NCBI GenBank assembly: GCA_947626775.1
Contig: CANQTL010000028.1
Location: 1-44,379, forward strand
From: an uncultured Lachnospiraceae bacterium
GTDB taxonomy: Bacteria > Bacillota > Clostridia > Lachnospirales > Lachnospiraceae
Length of the DNA: 44,379 nt
Direction: 5' to 3'
The notes beneath the pieces are model-generated. The model saw nothing but the letters and a program-made list of their open reading frames with translations. It made no database searches and was not told the DNA's origin. The translations under genes and the position numbers were made by a program. Below, one piece after another: positions 34,223 through 44,379 of the stretch (its first letter is position 1; every line of letters starts with the position of its first letter).

Positions 34223-35248
34223 ATGGATTACAAGACGGCGGGCGTGGATATTGAGGCGGGTTATCGGTCGGTAGAGCTGATGAAGCGCCATGTAAAGGGG
34301 ACGATGCGGCCGGAGGTGCTGGGCGGCCTGGGCGGATTTTCGGGCGCTTTTTCGCTGGCGAAGATCAAACAGATGGAGGATCCCGTACTGTTGTCGGGGA
34401 CGGACGGCGTCGGCACGAAGATCAAACTTGCTTTTCTGCTGGATAAACATGATACGGTGGGGATCGACTGCGTGGCCATGTGCGTCAACGACGTGGCATG
34501 CGCCGGCGGCGAACCGTTGTTTTTCCTCGATTATATCGCCTGCGGCAAGAATTATCCCGAGAAGATTGCGTCTATCGTCGGCGGCGTAGCCGAGGGCTGT
34601 AAGCAGGCGGGAGCCGCGCTGATCGGCGGAGAGACGGCGGAGCATCCGGGACTGATGCCGGAGGACGAGTATGATCTTGCGGGCTTTGCGGTGGGCGTGG
34701 CCGACAGGAAGGATCTGATCACGGGGGAACACATCAGGCCGGGCGACAGGCTGATCGGTATTGCCTCCTCGGGGGTGCACAGCAACGGGTTTTCTCTGGT
34801 GCGCAGGGTCTTCGAGATGACGAGGGAGAGTCTGGATACTTATTATGAAGAGCTGGGGGCGACGCTGGGGGAGACTCTGCTTACGCCCACGAGAATTTAT
34901 GTCAGGGCGCTGAAAGCGGTGAAGGAGGCGGGCATCACCGTCAAGGGCTGCAGCCATATCACGGGCGGCGGTTTCTATGAGAATATTCCCCGGATGCTGC
35001 CTGAGGGCGCGACGGCGGTAGTACATAAGGACAGCTACCCGGTTCCGCCGATTTTTGCGCTGCTTCAGAAGAAGGGCGGCCTGGAAGAGAAAATGATGTA
35101 CAATACCTATAATATGGGGATTGGCATGGTGCTGGCGGTGGACGCGGCGGATGTGGAGCGGACGATTGCGGCGCTTGAAGGAGCGGGAGAGAAAGCCTAC
35201 GCGGTCGGTGAAATCGTGGCGGGCGAGCGGGAGGCCGTGATCCGGTAG
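34223..35248 (+). CDS. purM: Phosphoribosylformylglycinamidine cyclo-ligase (AIR synthetase)
   Basis: ATP-dependent ring closure of FGAM to AIR. The opening [20 protein letters not shown], the glycine-rich [16 protein letters not shown], the [15 protein letters not shown] loop and the C-terminal [15 protein letters not shown] are all typical of PurM. Length (341) is normal. GGAGGT lies upstream of the ATG, 27 bp after purE. Confidence 0.96.
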   Translation: MDYKTAGVDIEAGYRSVELMKRHVKGTMRPEVLGGLGGFSGAFSLAKIKQMEDPVLLSGTDGVGTKIKLAFLLDKHDTVGIDCVAMCVNDVACAGGEPLFFLDYIACGKNYPEKIASIVGGVAEGCKQAGAALIGGETAEHPGLMPEDEYDLAGFAVGVADRKDLITGEHIRPGDRLIGIASSGVHSNGFSLVRRVFEMTRESLDTYYEELGATLGETLLTPTRIYVRALKAVKEAGITVKGCSHITGGGFYENIPRMLPEGATAVVHKDSYPVPPIFALLQKKGGLEEKMMYNTYNMGIGMVLAVDAADVERTIAALEGAGEKAYAVGEIVAGEREAVIR

Positions 35249-35268
35249 CGGCGGAAACGGAGAGAAGA

Positions 35269-35904
35269 ATGCTTAGAATAACAGTGTGCGTGTCCGGCGG
35301 CGGCACGAATCTGCAGGCCATTATCGACGGCGTGCGGCAGGGATCCATCCCGAACACGGAGATTGCAGGGGTCATCAGCAACAATGGGAACGCTTATGCG
35401 CTGGAGCGGGCGAGGCAGGCGGGCATCGACGCGGTGTGTGTGTCGCCCCGTAGTTATGAGGACAGGGAGCGTTTCAACGAGGCGCTGCTTGCGGCGGTGG
35501 ACAGGACGTCTCCCGATCTCATCGTGCTGGCCGGTTTTCTGGTAGTACTGCCCTCCGCGCTCATACGGAAATATGAGAACAGGATTATCAATATCCATCC
35601 GTCCCTGATCCCCTCTTTCTGCGGGACGGGATATTATGGGCTGAAGGTGCACGAGGCGGCGCTGGCGCGCGGTGTGAAAGTCACCGGCGCGACTGTCCAC
35701 TTCGTGGACGAGGGAACGGACACGGGACCGATCATCATGCAGAGAGCCGTGGCGGTCAGACAGGGCGACACGCCGGAGCTGCTGCAGCGGCGCGTGATGG
35801 AGGAAGCAGAGTGGATCATCCTGCCGGAGAGCATCGCGCTGATCGCGGCTGGCAGAGTGTCGGTGGAAGACGGACAGGTGAAGATTACGGATAGAGAAAG
35901 GTAA
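35269..35904 (+). CDS. purN: Phosphoribosylglycinamide formyltransferase
   Basis: Transfers a formyl group from 10-formyl-THF to GAR. The opening VCVSGGGTNLQAIID, the catalytic Asn-His in NIHPSLIPSFCG and the aspartate in HFVDEGTDTGPII are intact. Length is 211 residues. It starts 20 bp after purM with GAGAAGA upstream and ends 12 bp before purD. Confidence 0.95.
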   Translation: MLRITVCVSGGGTNLQAIIDGVRQGSIPNTEIAGVISNNGNAYALERARQAGIDAVCVSPRSYEDRERFNEALLAAVDRTSPDLIVLAGFLVVLPSALIRKYENRIINIHPSLIPSFCGTGYYGLKVHEAALARGVKVTGATVHFVDEGTDTGPIIMQRAVAVRQGDTPELLQRRVMEEAEWIILPESIALIAAGRVSVEDGQVKITDRER

Positions 35905-35916
35905 GGAGTCAGACGG

Positions 35917-37188
35917 ATGAAAATACTGATTGTAGGCGGCGGCGGCAGAGAGCATGCGATCGCGCAGAGCGTGGCGAAGAGCCCCAGAGCGGATAAAATC
36001 TACTGTGCGCCCGGCAACGCGGGCATCGGACAGATCGCGGAGTGCGTGCCGATCGGCGTCATGGAATTTGAGAAACTGACGGCTTTTGCCGTGGAGAAGG
36101 CCGTGGATCTGGTGATCGTCGGCCCGGACGATCCGCTGGCCGGCGGTCTGGTGGACGTGATGGAGGCGGCAGGGCTGCGCGTCTTCGGGCCGCGCAGGAA
36201 TGCGGCAATCCTGGAGGGAAGCAAGGCTTTCGCCAAGGATCTGATGAAAAAGTATGGCATCCCGACGGCTGCCTACGAGAATTTCGATGATCCCGAGGCG
36301 GCGTGCGCCTATCTGGAGCAGGCGAAGATGCCCGTTGTGCTCAAGGCGGATGGGCTGGCGCTCGGCAAAGGCGTACTGATCTGCCGGAATCTTGAGGAGG
36401 CGAAGGCGGGCGTCAGGACGATTATGCAGGACAGGAAGTTCGGCGACGCCGGCAATCGCATGGTGATCGAGGAATTCATGACGGGCAGAGAGGTGTCGGT
36501 ACTCTCCTTCGTGGATGGCAGAACCATCAGGATCATGTCCTCCGCGCAGGATCACAAGCGCGCGAAAGACGGCGACGAGGGTCTGAACACGGGCGGTATG
36601 GGAACTTTTTCTCCCAGTCCGTTCTATACGGAAGAGGTGGATGCGTTCTGCCGCAGATACATTTATCAGGCGACGGTGGACGCCATGGCGGCGGAGGGAC
36701 GGCCCTTTCAGGGCGTGATCTTCTTCGGTCTGATGCTGACGCAGGACGGGCCGCGCGTGCTGGAGTACAATGCCAGATTCGGGGATCCGGAGGCACAGGT
36801 GGTTCTGCCGCGCATGAAGAACGACATCCTGGATGTGATGGAAGCGTGCATTGACGGCACGCTGGACCGGATTGATCTTCAGTTCGAGGACAATGCGGCG
36901 GTATGCGTGGTTCTTGCCTCGCAGGGTTATCCGGAGGCCTATGACAAGGGGTTTCCCATCAGCGGACTGGAGCGTTTTGACGGGGCGGAAGGGTATTACT
37001 GCTTCCATGCCGGGACGAAGCGCGAAGGACAGGACATCGTCACGAACGGGGGCCGCGTGCTCGGCGTCACAGCCAAGGGAGCGGATCTGAAGGAGGCCAG
37101 GGCGAACGCCTATCGGGCGACAGAGTGGGTCAGCTTTGGCAATAAATACATGCGGCGCGACATCGGGAAGGCGATCGACGAGGCCTGA
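35917..37188 (+). CDS. purD: Phosphoribosylamine-glycine ligase (GAR synthetase)
   Basis: ATP-grasp enzyme joining glycine to phosphoribosylamine. It opens with ILIVGGGGREHAIAQ; the ATP-grasp region includes VLKADGLALGKGVL and VIEEFMTGREVSVLSFVDG, and the metal-binding end is LEYNARFGDPEAQVVLPRM. Length (423) is usual. It is the last gene of the purE-M-N-D run. Confidence 0.96.
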   Translation: MKILIVGGGGREHAIAQSVAKSPRADKIYCAPGNAGIGQIAECVPIGVMEFEKLTAFAVEKAVDLVIVGPDDPLAGGLVDVMEAAGLRVFGPRRNAAILEGSKAFAKDLMKKYGIPTAAYENFDDPEAACAYLEQAKMPVVLKADGLALGKGVLICRNLEEAKAGVRTIMQDRKFGDAGNRMVIEEFMTGREVSVLSFVDGRTIRIMSSAQDHKRAKDGDEGLNTGGMGTFSPSPFYTEEVDAFCRRYIYQATVDAMAAEGRPFQGVIFFGLMLTQDGPRVLEYNARFGDPEAQVVLPRMKNDILDVMEACIDGTLDRIDLQFEDNAAVCVVLASQGYPEAYDKGFPISGLERFDGAEGYYCFHAGTKREGQDIVTNGGRVLGVTAKGADLKEARANAYRATEWVSFGNKYMRRDIGKAIDEA

Positions 37189-37274
37189 CGGGCGCAGACA
37201 TCGGGGAATATATGACGGAAGGGCATCGTATAAAGCAAGAGGGGAATGGCTGAAGCGTGGAAGGAGACAGAAAA

Positions 37275-37772
37275 ATGGGAGAAGTCAGTAGAGAAGAGAA
37301 AAAGGCGCAGTTTCGCAGAGACTTGCTGGATATCAGTCATTTGAATATCCCTACCTACTGTGAGAAGTGCAAAGGCGTTATGGTCTTTAAGGGAGTGGGC
37401 GAGTACAAGTGCGAGGATTGCGGACATCTGGAATATGACGATTACGGCAAGTGCAGGAACTATATCGAGAAGAATCCGGGCGCGACGACCGCACAGGTAT
37501 CTGCGGGAACGGGTGTTTCCCAAAAGGCGATCCGCCAGATGCTCAAGGATCAGAGACTGGAGATCTCGGCGACTTCACACGCGTTTCTGAAGTGCGAGAT
37601 CTGCGGCGCGAGCATACGGTACGGAAGATACTGTAAGGAGTGCGAGACAAAGTATCACAGAGAGCTGGAGGATGCGGCGAGAACGCATAAGCCGCATGCC
37701 AATATGTCCGGTTTCAGTGCGGAGATACATAAGGGCGAGGAGGGCGCGAAGCGCTTTAAGAGAGACTGGTAA
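37275..37772 (+). CDS. Zinc-ribbon / helix-turn-helix / zinc-ribbon protein
   Basis: A 165-residue protein with two four-cysteine zinc ribbons around a helix-turn-helix. The first ribbon is C29, C32, C46, C49 (YCEKCKG, YKCEDCG); the second (CEICGASIRYGRYCKECE) is near 107-122. The middle part TTAQVSAGTGVSQKAIRQMLKD reads as a helix-turn-helix. The layout resembles YvyF-type flagellar operon proteins, but no flagellar gene is near, so the role, perhaps gene regulation, is open. AAGGAG is eight bases before the ATG at 37275; an upstream GTG lies before that site. Confidence 0.75.
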   Translation: MGEVSREEKKAQFRRDLLDISHLNIPTYCEKCKGVMVFKGVGEYKCEDCGHLEYDDYGKCRNYIEKNPGATTAQVSAGTGVSQKAIRQMLKDQRLEISATSHAFLKCEICGASIRYGRYCKECETKYHRELEDAARTHKPHANMSGFSAEIHKGEEGAKRFKRDW

Positions 37773-37798
37773 CAACAGGCATAAGAGGGAGAAAAACT

Positions 37799-39196
37799 AT
37801 GGTACGGAAGAAGGGGCGCACAATGGCGGGAAAACATTATCTATTCGGACTGCTCGCGGCTGCCGGGGCGGTTTCGGCGCTGTGGTGCCAGTCGTTCGTC
37901 AGTCTGGCGGATACGACGGGCAAGGTCAAAGTGGGATCGGCGGTGATCCGCGAGAAGGCGGGTACGGACAGCGAGGTCATCGGCAGCGCCGTGCAGGGCG
38001 CGACGGTCACGATCACCGACGAGGTGAAGGATTCCTCCGGAAACACCTGGTATGAGGTGTACATCGACGGAGAGACGAAGGGCTACATGCGTTCCGATAT
38101 CGTGGAGAAGGAAGGCGGGGACGACGATTCCGCAGCCGCGTCCGACGCAGCCGGCGGTCAGGAACAGGAACAGGCGCAGTCTGCCGCGTCGGGGGCGTCG
38201 ATCGATCCGGAGACGCCTATGGACGCGCAGTATGCCACGGTCTCTTCCGCATCCATCAATGTCCGCACCGCCCCTTCAGCTCATGAGGCACAGGTGGAGA
38301 AACTGACGCAGGGCGCACAGGTGATTGTGAGCGGGCAGTCGTCTGGCAGCGACGGAGACGGTAAGACGTGGTATTACGTCACCTTTACGGGATCGGACGG
38401 CGCGGAGAAGACGGGGTATATCCGTTCGGATCTGCTGTCCATGGGCGATATGGTTCCCGTCCCCGAGGAGGAAGAGCCCGCACCGGAGCAGGAGGAAGAG
38501 CCCGCGCCGGAGGAGCCGGTCAACAGCGATTATGAGCTCACCTACGAGCAGAATGCGGACGGTTCCTACTCCTGGTATCTGTACGATCATACCGGCGGGA
38601 CGGACAAGTCCGACAAATATCTGCTGGAACAGCTCATGGAGGCTACGAAAGCGCGGAGCGAGGCGGATCAGGCGGATGCGAAGAATCTGGTCAGGCAGCG
38701 CATTGTGATCGTCGTGCTGGCGGTGCTCCTGGTGGGGCTGATCGTCGCGGTGGTCATTATGGCGTTTAAGCTGCGCGACGCCTATTACGAAGATTACGAA
38801 GACGAAGACGAGGAAGAAGAGGAAGAGGAGGAACCGGCCCCCCGCAGGAGACGCGCGCAGGAGGAAGAAGAGACGCCCCGCAGGAGACGCGCGCAGGAGG
38901 AAGAAGAGACGCCCCGCAGGAGGCGCGCGCAGGAGGAGGAAGAGGCTCCCCGCAGGAGACGCGCTCAGGACGAGGAAGAAGCGCCCCGCAGGAGACGCGC
39001 GCAGGAGGAAGAAGAGGCTCCCCGCAGGAAGCGCGCGCAGGAGGCGGAGCCTGCCAGACGCAGGAACCGTGACGAAGCGGCGGACGAAAAAGAGTCTTCC
39101 GGCAATGCCGCCCGAAAGAGAAAGACGAAGAACTTCCTTCTGGACGACGATGAGTTTGAGTTTGAATTCCTGAATATGGACGACAAAGATCTGTAG
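37799..39196 (+). CDS. SH3-domain membrane protein with a charged repeat tail
   Basis: A 465-residue protein. A signal sequence (about 14-38, YLFGLLAAAGAVSALW) is followed by two bacterial SH3 domains (about 42-100 and 140-215), an acidic Pro/Glu linker, a membrane helix (about 301-325, VIVVLAVLLVGLIVAVVIM), and a highly charged tail. The tail holds six 12-residue units of the form EEEExPRRRRAQ. SH3 domains of this kind bind peptidoglycan, so the protein may tie the wall to a cytoplasmic partner through its tail. GAGGGA precedes the ATG at 37799. Confidence 0.78.
   Translation: MVRKKGRTMAGKHYLFGLLAAAGAVSALWCQSFVSLADTTGKVKVGSAVIREKAGTDSEVIGSAVQGATVTITDEVKDSSGNTWYEVYIDGETKGYMRSDIVEKEGGDDDSAAASDAAGGQEQEQAQSAASGASIDPETPMDAQYATVSSASINVRTAPSAHEAQVEKLTQGAQVIVSGQSSGSDGDGKTWYYVTFTGSDGAEKTGYIRSDLLSMGDMVPVPEEEEPAPEQEEEPAPEEPVNSDYELTYEQNADGSYSWYLYDHTGGTDKSDKYLLEQLMEATKARSEADQADAKNLVRQRIVIVVLAVLLVGLIVAVVIMAFKLRDAYYEDYEDEDEEEEEEEEPAPRRRRAQEEEETPRRRRAQEEEETPRRRRAQEEEEAPRRRRAQDEEEAPRRRRAQEEEEAPRRKRAQEAEPARRRNRDEAADEKESSGNAARKRKTKNFLLDDDEFEFEFLNMDDKDL
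38825..39040 (+). repeat. In-frame 36-bp tandem repeat (6 copies)
   Basis: Six units of 36 bp start at 38825, 38861, 38897, 38933, 38969 and 39005, coding for EEEETPRRRRAQ and variants. The second and third units are nearly identical. The array keeps the frame, so changes in copy number would lengthen or shorten the charged tail without breaking the protein. Confidence 0.95.
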
Positions 39197-39232
39197 CGCC
39201 CGCAGGAATCTGCCCGGCGGAGTGGTAGGAAG

Positions 39233-39624
39233 ATGTTTATTGAGATAGACTTTAACAGCGATGAAGCGATCTACATACAGCTGCGCAATCAGATTATCCT
39301 GGGGATCGCTACCGACCGCATCAGGGAGGGCGACGCGCTGCCCTCTGTGCGGCAGCTTGCGGAGAATATCGGTATCAACATGCACACGGTCAACAAGGCG
39401 TACACGGTCCTGAAGCAGGAAGGCTACGTCAAGGTGGACCGCAGAAAGGGCGCTGTGATCGCCGTTGATATCGACAAGATGAGGACGGTTGACGAAGTGC
39501 GCAGGGAACTTCAGGTGACGTTAGCCAAGGCGAGCTGCAAGAATATTTCCAGAGAAGAAGTGCATGCTCTTATTGACGAGATCTATGAAGATTATGGAAA
39601 TTATGGGAAAGGAATGAATGACTG

Positions 39625-39625
<1 letters not shown>
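39233..39625 (+). CDS. GntR family regulator, YtrA type
   Basis: A 130-residue regulator with an N-terminal winged helix (AIYIQLRNQIILGIATDRI, LPSVRQLAENIGINMHTVNKAY, GYVKVDRRKGAVI) and a short helical C-terminal part, the size of the YtrA subgroup. Its stop codon overlaps the clpC start (TGATG), so the two are co-translated and it probably regulates its own operon. This takes the place that CtsR occupies in Bacillus. The effector is unknown. Confidence 0.9.
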
Positions 39626-42084
<2,459 letters not shown>

Positions 42085-42108
42085 GCGATAACTGAGGAGG
42101 ATAACACA

Positions 42109-42525
42109 ATGGCTGTAGTAGAGGAACTCTTGCGGACAGAAGAGAACGGCGCGCTCAGCTTCGGCAATTATAAGCTGGCCGCCAAGGCGAAGGTCGAAAA
42201 TTACGAGCACGACGGGGATCTGTATAAGGTCAAGACTTACAGAGAACTGACCAAGCTGGAAAAAAACGGGATGTTTGCCTATGAATCCCAGCCCGGTACG
42301 AGCGTGGTCGGTTTTCAGGAGACGGAGAACGGAGTCGCCTTTCGTGTGGAGGCGGCGGAAGACGCACAGATCACGGTCGGGCTCGAGGAAGATACCGAGT
42401 ACAGCGTCAGCGTAGGCGGTGAAAATATCGGTACAATGAAGACGAATCTGAGCGGTAAGCTGAGCCTCAGCATTGAACTGGAAGGCGCGGGCGAAATAGC
42501 TGTCAGGATAGAGAAGCATGGCTAA
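42109..42525 (+). CDS. Small beta-rich protein of unknown function
   Basis: A 138-residue protein, acidic and predicted mostly beta strands (ALSFGNYKLAAKAKVENYEHD, NGVAFRVEAAEDAQITVGL, KLSLSIELEGAGEIAVRI). Homologues between clpC and radA in Lachnospiraceae have been annotated as 'endosialidase', but I see no catalytic motif and regard that name as unsupported. GAGGAGG lies eight bases before the ATG. It overlaps the radA start by 8 bp, so it is translated with radA. Confidence 0.7.
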   Translation: MAVVEELLRTEENGALSFGNYKLAAKAKVENYEHDGDLYKVKTYRELTKLEKNGMFAYESQPGTSVVGFQETENGVAFRVEAAEDAQITVGLEEDTEYSVSVGGENIGTMKTNLSGKLSLSIELEGAGEIAVRIEKHG

Positions 42526-43891
42526 GGGCAAAACGCCGACGGTTTTTTATTGCCAGAACTGCGGCTATGAATCTTCCAAATGGATGGGACAGTGTCCCGG
42601 CTGTAAGGCGTGGAACAGCATGGCGGAGGAGCCGGGAACCGGATTTTCCTCTTCGCACAGCGCGTCCGCGGGAAAGAGGCCGCGGATGGCGGCGAAGCCC
42701 GCTGTCCTCTCGGAGGTGAGCGTTCGGGAAGAAGAACGCATGCACACGCATATGGCGGAGCTTGACAGAGTGCTGGGCGGCGGTATCGTGCCCGGCTCTC
42801 TGACGTTAGTGGGAGGCGATCCGGGTATCGGCAAATCCACACTTCTGCTCCAACTGTGCAGACATATGGCGGCGGACGGCAGGAAAGTGCTGTACATATC
42901 GGGCGAGGAGTCGCTGCGGCAGATCAAGATAAGAGCGAACAGGCTGGGAGAATTCTCCGACCGCCTGCTGCTTTTGTGTGAGACGGATCTGGGAATCGTG
43001 GAGGATACGATAAGGAGCGTGATGCCGGACATCACGGTGATCGACTCCATCCAGACGATGTACCGCGAGGATATCTCCTCTGCGCCCGGCAGCGTGTCTC
43101 AGGTGCGGGAGTCCACCGGCGTACTGCTGCGGCTGGCTAAGGGATTGAATACGGCGGTCTTTATTGTAGGGCATGTGACGAAAGAGGGCACGGTGGCGGG
43201 TCCCCGCGTGCTGGAACACATGGTCGACACCGTGCTGTATTTCGAGGGAGACAGACACGCCTCCTACCGCATCCTGCGCGGCGTGAAGAACCGTTTCGGC
43301 TCCACGGATGAGATCGGCGTATTCGAGATGAAGGAAGAGGGCCTGGTCGAGGTACCGAATCCTTCTGAATTCATGCTTGACGGTAAACCGGAGGGGGCGA
43401 GCGGTTCCGTCGTGTCCTGCTCGATGGAAGGGACAAGGCCGATCCTTCTGGAGATTCAGGCGCTTGTGTGCCGCAGCGGTTTCGGTATTCCGAGGCGGCA
43501 GGCGATCGGAACCGATTTCAACAGAGTCAATCTGCTGATGGCTGTGCTGGAAAAGCGGCTCGGCGTGCAGATGTCGGACTGTGACGCCTATGTGAATCTG
43601 GCGGGCGGTCTGCGGATCCAGGAACCGGCGATCGACCTTGGCATCGCGATGGCGATCGTGTCGAGCTTTAAGAACCGGGCGATAGACGACAGACTGATCG
43701 CTTTTGGGGAGGTGGGGCTGAGCGGGGAAGTCCGCGGCGTATCCATGACGGAACAGCGCGTAGCGGAGGCGGCGAAGCTTGGTTTCAGTGTCTGCGTGCT
43801 TCCGGAAGTCAACCGAAGCAGGATACGGTCAGCCGGAGGAATGAAGCTGGTCGGCGTCAGGACAGTGCAGGACGCGATAGAGATAATATAG
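42518..43891 (+). CDS. radA: DNA repair protein RadA
   Basis: RadA promotes branch migration during recombination repair. The N-terminal zinc finger is C12, C15, C26, C29; the RecA-like ATPase has Walker A GGDPGIGKST near 103; the family motif KNRFGSTDEIG is near 251, and the C-terminal Lon-like domain ends in the typical QAIGTDFNRVNLLMAVLEKR and VAEAAKLGFSVCVLPE regions. Length is 457. It closes the GntR-clpC-unknown-radA operon and is followed by a terminator. Confidence 0.96.
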   Translation: MAKGKTPTVFYCQNCGYESSKWMGQCPGCKAWNSMAEEPGTGFSSSHSASAGKRPRMAAKPAVLSEVSVREEERMHTHMAELDRVLGGGIVPGSLTLVGGDPGIGKSTLLLQLCRHMAADGRKVLYISGEESLRQIKIRANRLGEFSDRLLLLCETDLGIVEDTIRSVMPDITVIDSIQTMYREDISSAPGSVSQVRESTGVLLRLAKGLNTAVFIVGHVTKEGTVAGPRVLEHMVDTVLYFEGDRHASYRILRGVKNRFGSTDEIGVFEMKEEGLVEVPNPSEFMLDGKPEGASGSVVSCSMEGTRPILLEIQALVCRSGFGIPRRQAIGTDFNRVNLLMAVLEKRLGVQMSDCDAYVNLAGGLRIQEPAIDLGIAMAIVSSFKNRAIDDRLIAFGEVGLSGEVRGVSMTEQRVAEAAKLGFSVCVLPEVNRSRIRSAGGMKLVGVRTVQDAIEII

Positions 43892-43920
43892 ATCATAAAG
43901 AAAGTATGGAATTCAGAGAG

Positions 43921-43952
43921 ATCCGGAGACAGATTTTGTCTCCGGATTTTTT
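43921..43952 (+). terminator. Rho-independent terminator after radA
   Basis: A perfect 11-bp stem (ATCCGGAGACA, loop GATTT, TGTCTCCGGAT) ends in six T. The minus-strand coiled-coil gene stops five bases further on; on that strand the hairpin has no T run after it. Confidence 0.92.
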
Positions 43953-43956
43953 GGTA

Positions 43957-44379
43957 TTAAGCGCGTTGATATCGGGAAAGTTCTGCGCGCAGCTGTTCAA
44001 TTTCAGACATGGCGGCACGGTATTTTTCTTCTGCTCCGTGCAACTGAGAAGTTTGCTCAGCTAATTGTCTTTCCAGCGTCTCCTGCCGTTTCTGCATGGC
44101 CTGAGCATGGAGGACGGCCTCCTGCTTTGCACGTTCCAGCGTCTCCTGCCGTTTCTGCATGGCTTGAGCATGGAGGACGGCCTCCTGCTTTGCGCGTTCC
44201 AGATCTTCCTGCCGTTTCTGCATGGCCTGAGCATGGAGGACGGCCTCCTGCTTTGCACGTTCCAGATCCTCCTGCCGTTTCTGCATGGCCTGAGCATGGA
44301 GAACGGCCTCCTGCTTTGCGCGTTCCAGATCTTCCTGCCGTTTCTGCATGGCCTGAGCATGGAGGACGGCCTCCTGCTT
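43957..44379 (-). CDS. Coiled-coil repeat protein, C-terminal part only
   Basis: The frame enters from the right edge and ends at 43957, so only the last 140 residues are seen. They consist of a 21-residue repeat (unit MQKRQEDLERAKQEAVLHAQA), four full copies plus two part copies, and then a non-repeated end EEKYRAAMSEIEQLRAELSRY. Twenty-one residues equals three heptads, so the part should form a long coiled coil. Nothing here tells the N-terminal domain; proteins with nuclease or transposase-like N-termini sometimes end this way, but that is only a possibility. Confidence 0.75.
   Translation of the reverse strand, partial: KQEAVLHAQAMQKRQEDLERAKQEAVLHAQAMQKRQEDLERAKQEAVLHAQAMQKRQEDLERAKQEAVLHAQAMQKRQETLERAKQEAVLHAQAMQKRQETLERQLAEQTSQLHGAEEKYRAAMSEIEQLRAELSRYQRA
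44068..44379 (-). repeat. 63-bp tandem repeat in the coiled-coil gene
   Basis: Units of 63 bp, nearly identical at DNA level, run from 44379 down to 44098 (30 bp of one unit, then four full units), with a 30-bp part unit at 44097-44068. The differences are a few bases, such as D to T in the middle of the unit. The array continues beyond the window. Confidence 0.93.

Noticed and set aside
35197..37008. 603-codon minus-strand frame opposite purN and purD
   Set aside because: Shadow of two clear purine genes; no ribosome binding site and His/Arg-rich composition.
38825..39040. CRISPR array
   Set aside because: The 36-bp repeats are directly tandem without spacers and keep an open reading frame.

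Overview
The window reads as one continuous piece of chromosome from a moderately GC-rich anaerobic member of the Clostridia, most likely Lachnospiraceae. This rests on gene content: the DUF4250, DUF4364, DUF5722 and DUF1385 proteins, the rho-rpmE-DUF1385-prmC-prfA-nth order, a GntR-clpC-radA block, a type 2 PyrF, a RACE-like ferredoxin/ASKHA protein and Csp-like S8 proteases. That is family recognition from memory, not a database search. No rRNA, tRNA, CRISPR array, insertion sequence or prophage gene was seen.

Layout. Positions 1-412 hold no convincing gene but do hold a good promoter, a roughly 200-nt structured transcript and a strong terminator; they precede a stand-alone GHKL (MORC/MutL/Hsp90-type) ATPase (413-2146) that is visibly more AT-rich than its neighbours. 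Next come an S66 LD-carboxypeptidase, a DUF4250 protein, a RACE-like protein, a possible gene remnant and a NodB deacetylase (2198-6309). rarA overlaps a gene for a membrane-anchored glycosidase-like DUF5722 protein (6452-9887). A minus-strand operon follows: malic enzyme, radical SAM protein, DUF4364 regulator (12500-9895). Then rho with a long leader, rpmE, and DUF1385-prmC-prfA-nth (12678-18308).

From 18334 to 26347 lies an environmental sensing and surface region: an AraC regulator, an S8 protease, a methyl-accepting chemotaxis protein with a two-domain hemerythrin, an anchored LamG protein and a single-domain Hpt protein. A structured repeat (26411-26529) separates this from a YdcF-like protein and a TPR lipoprotein. 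A promoter then drives a Nudix-like protein, pyrF and pyrE (28517-30630). Two small membrane proteins and an unusually long M29 aminopeptidase homologue lead to purE-purM-purN-purD (33686-37188). The right part has a zinc-ribbon/HTH protein, an SH3 membrane protein with a 36-bp tandem repeat, GntR-clpC, a small unknown protein, radA, and the C-terminal end of a minus-strand coiled-coil protein built from 63-bp repeats that runs off the window.

Most genes are housekeeping: translation termination and release-factor methylation (rho, rpmE, prmC, prfA), DNA repair (rarA, nth, radA), purine and pyrimidine synthesis, and proteolysis (clpC). The most unusual signals are: the leader RNA of the GHKL gene, whose 5' end can pair with its own terminator arm; the repeat element related to a second, partial copy at 14591; a 33-bp duplication at the end of a small gene; the N-terminally extended M29 protein; the Nudix-like protein lacking the catalytic glutamates; and a small ORF in the rho leader.
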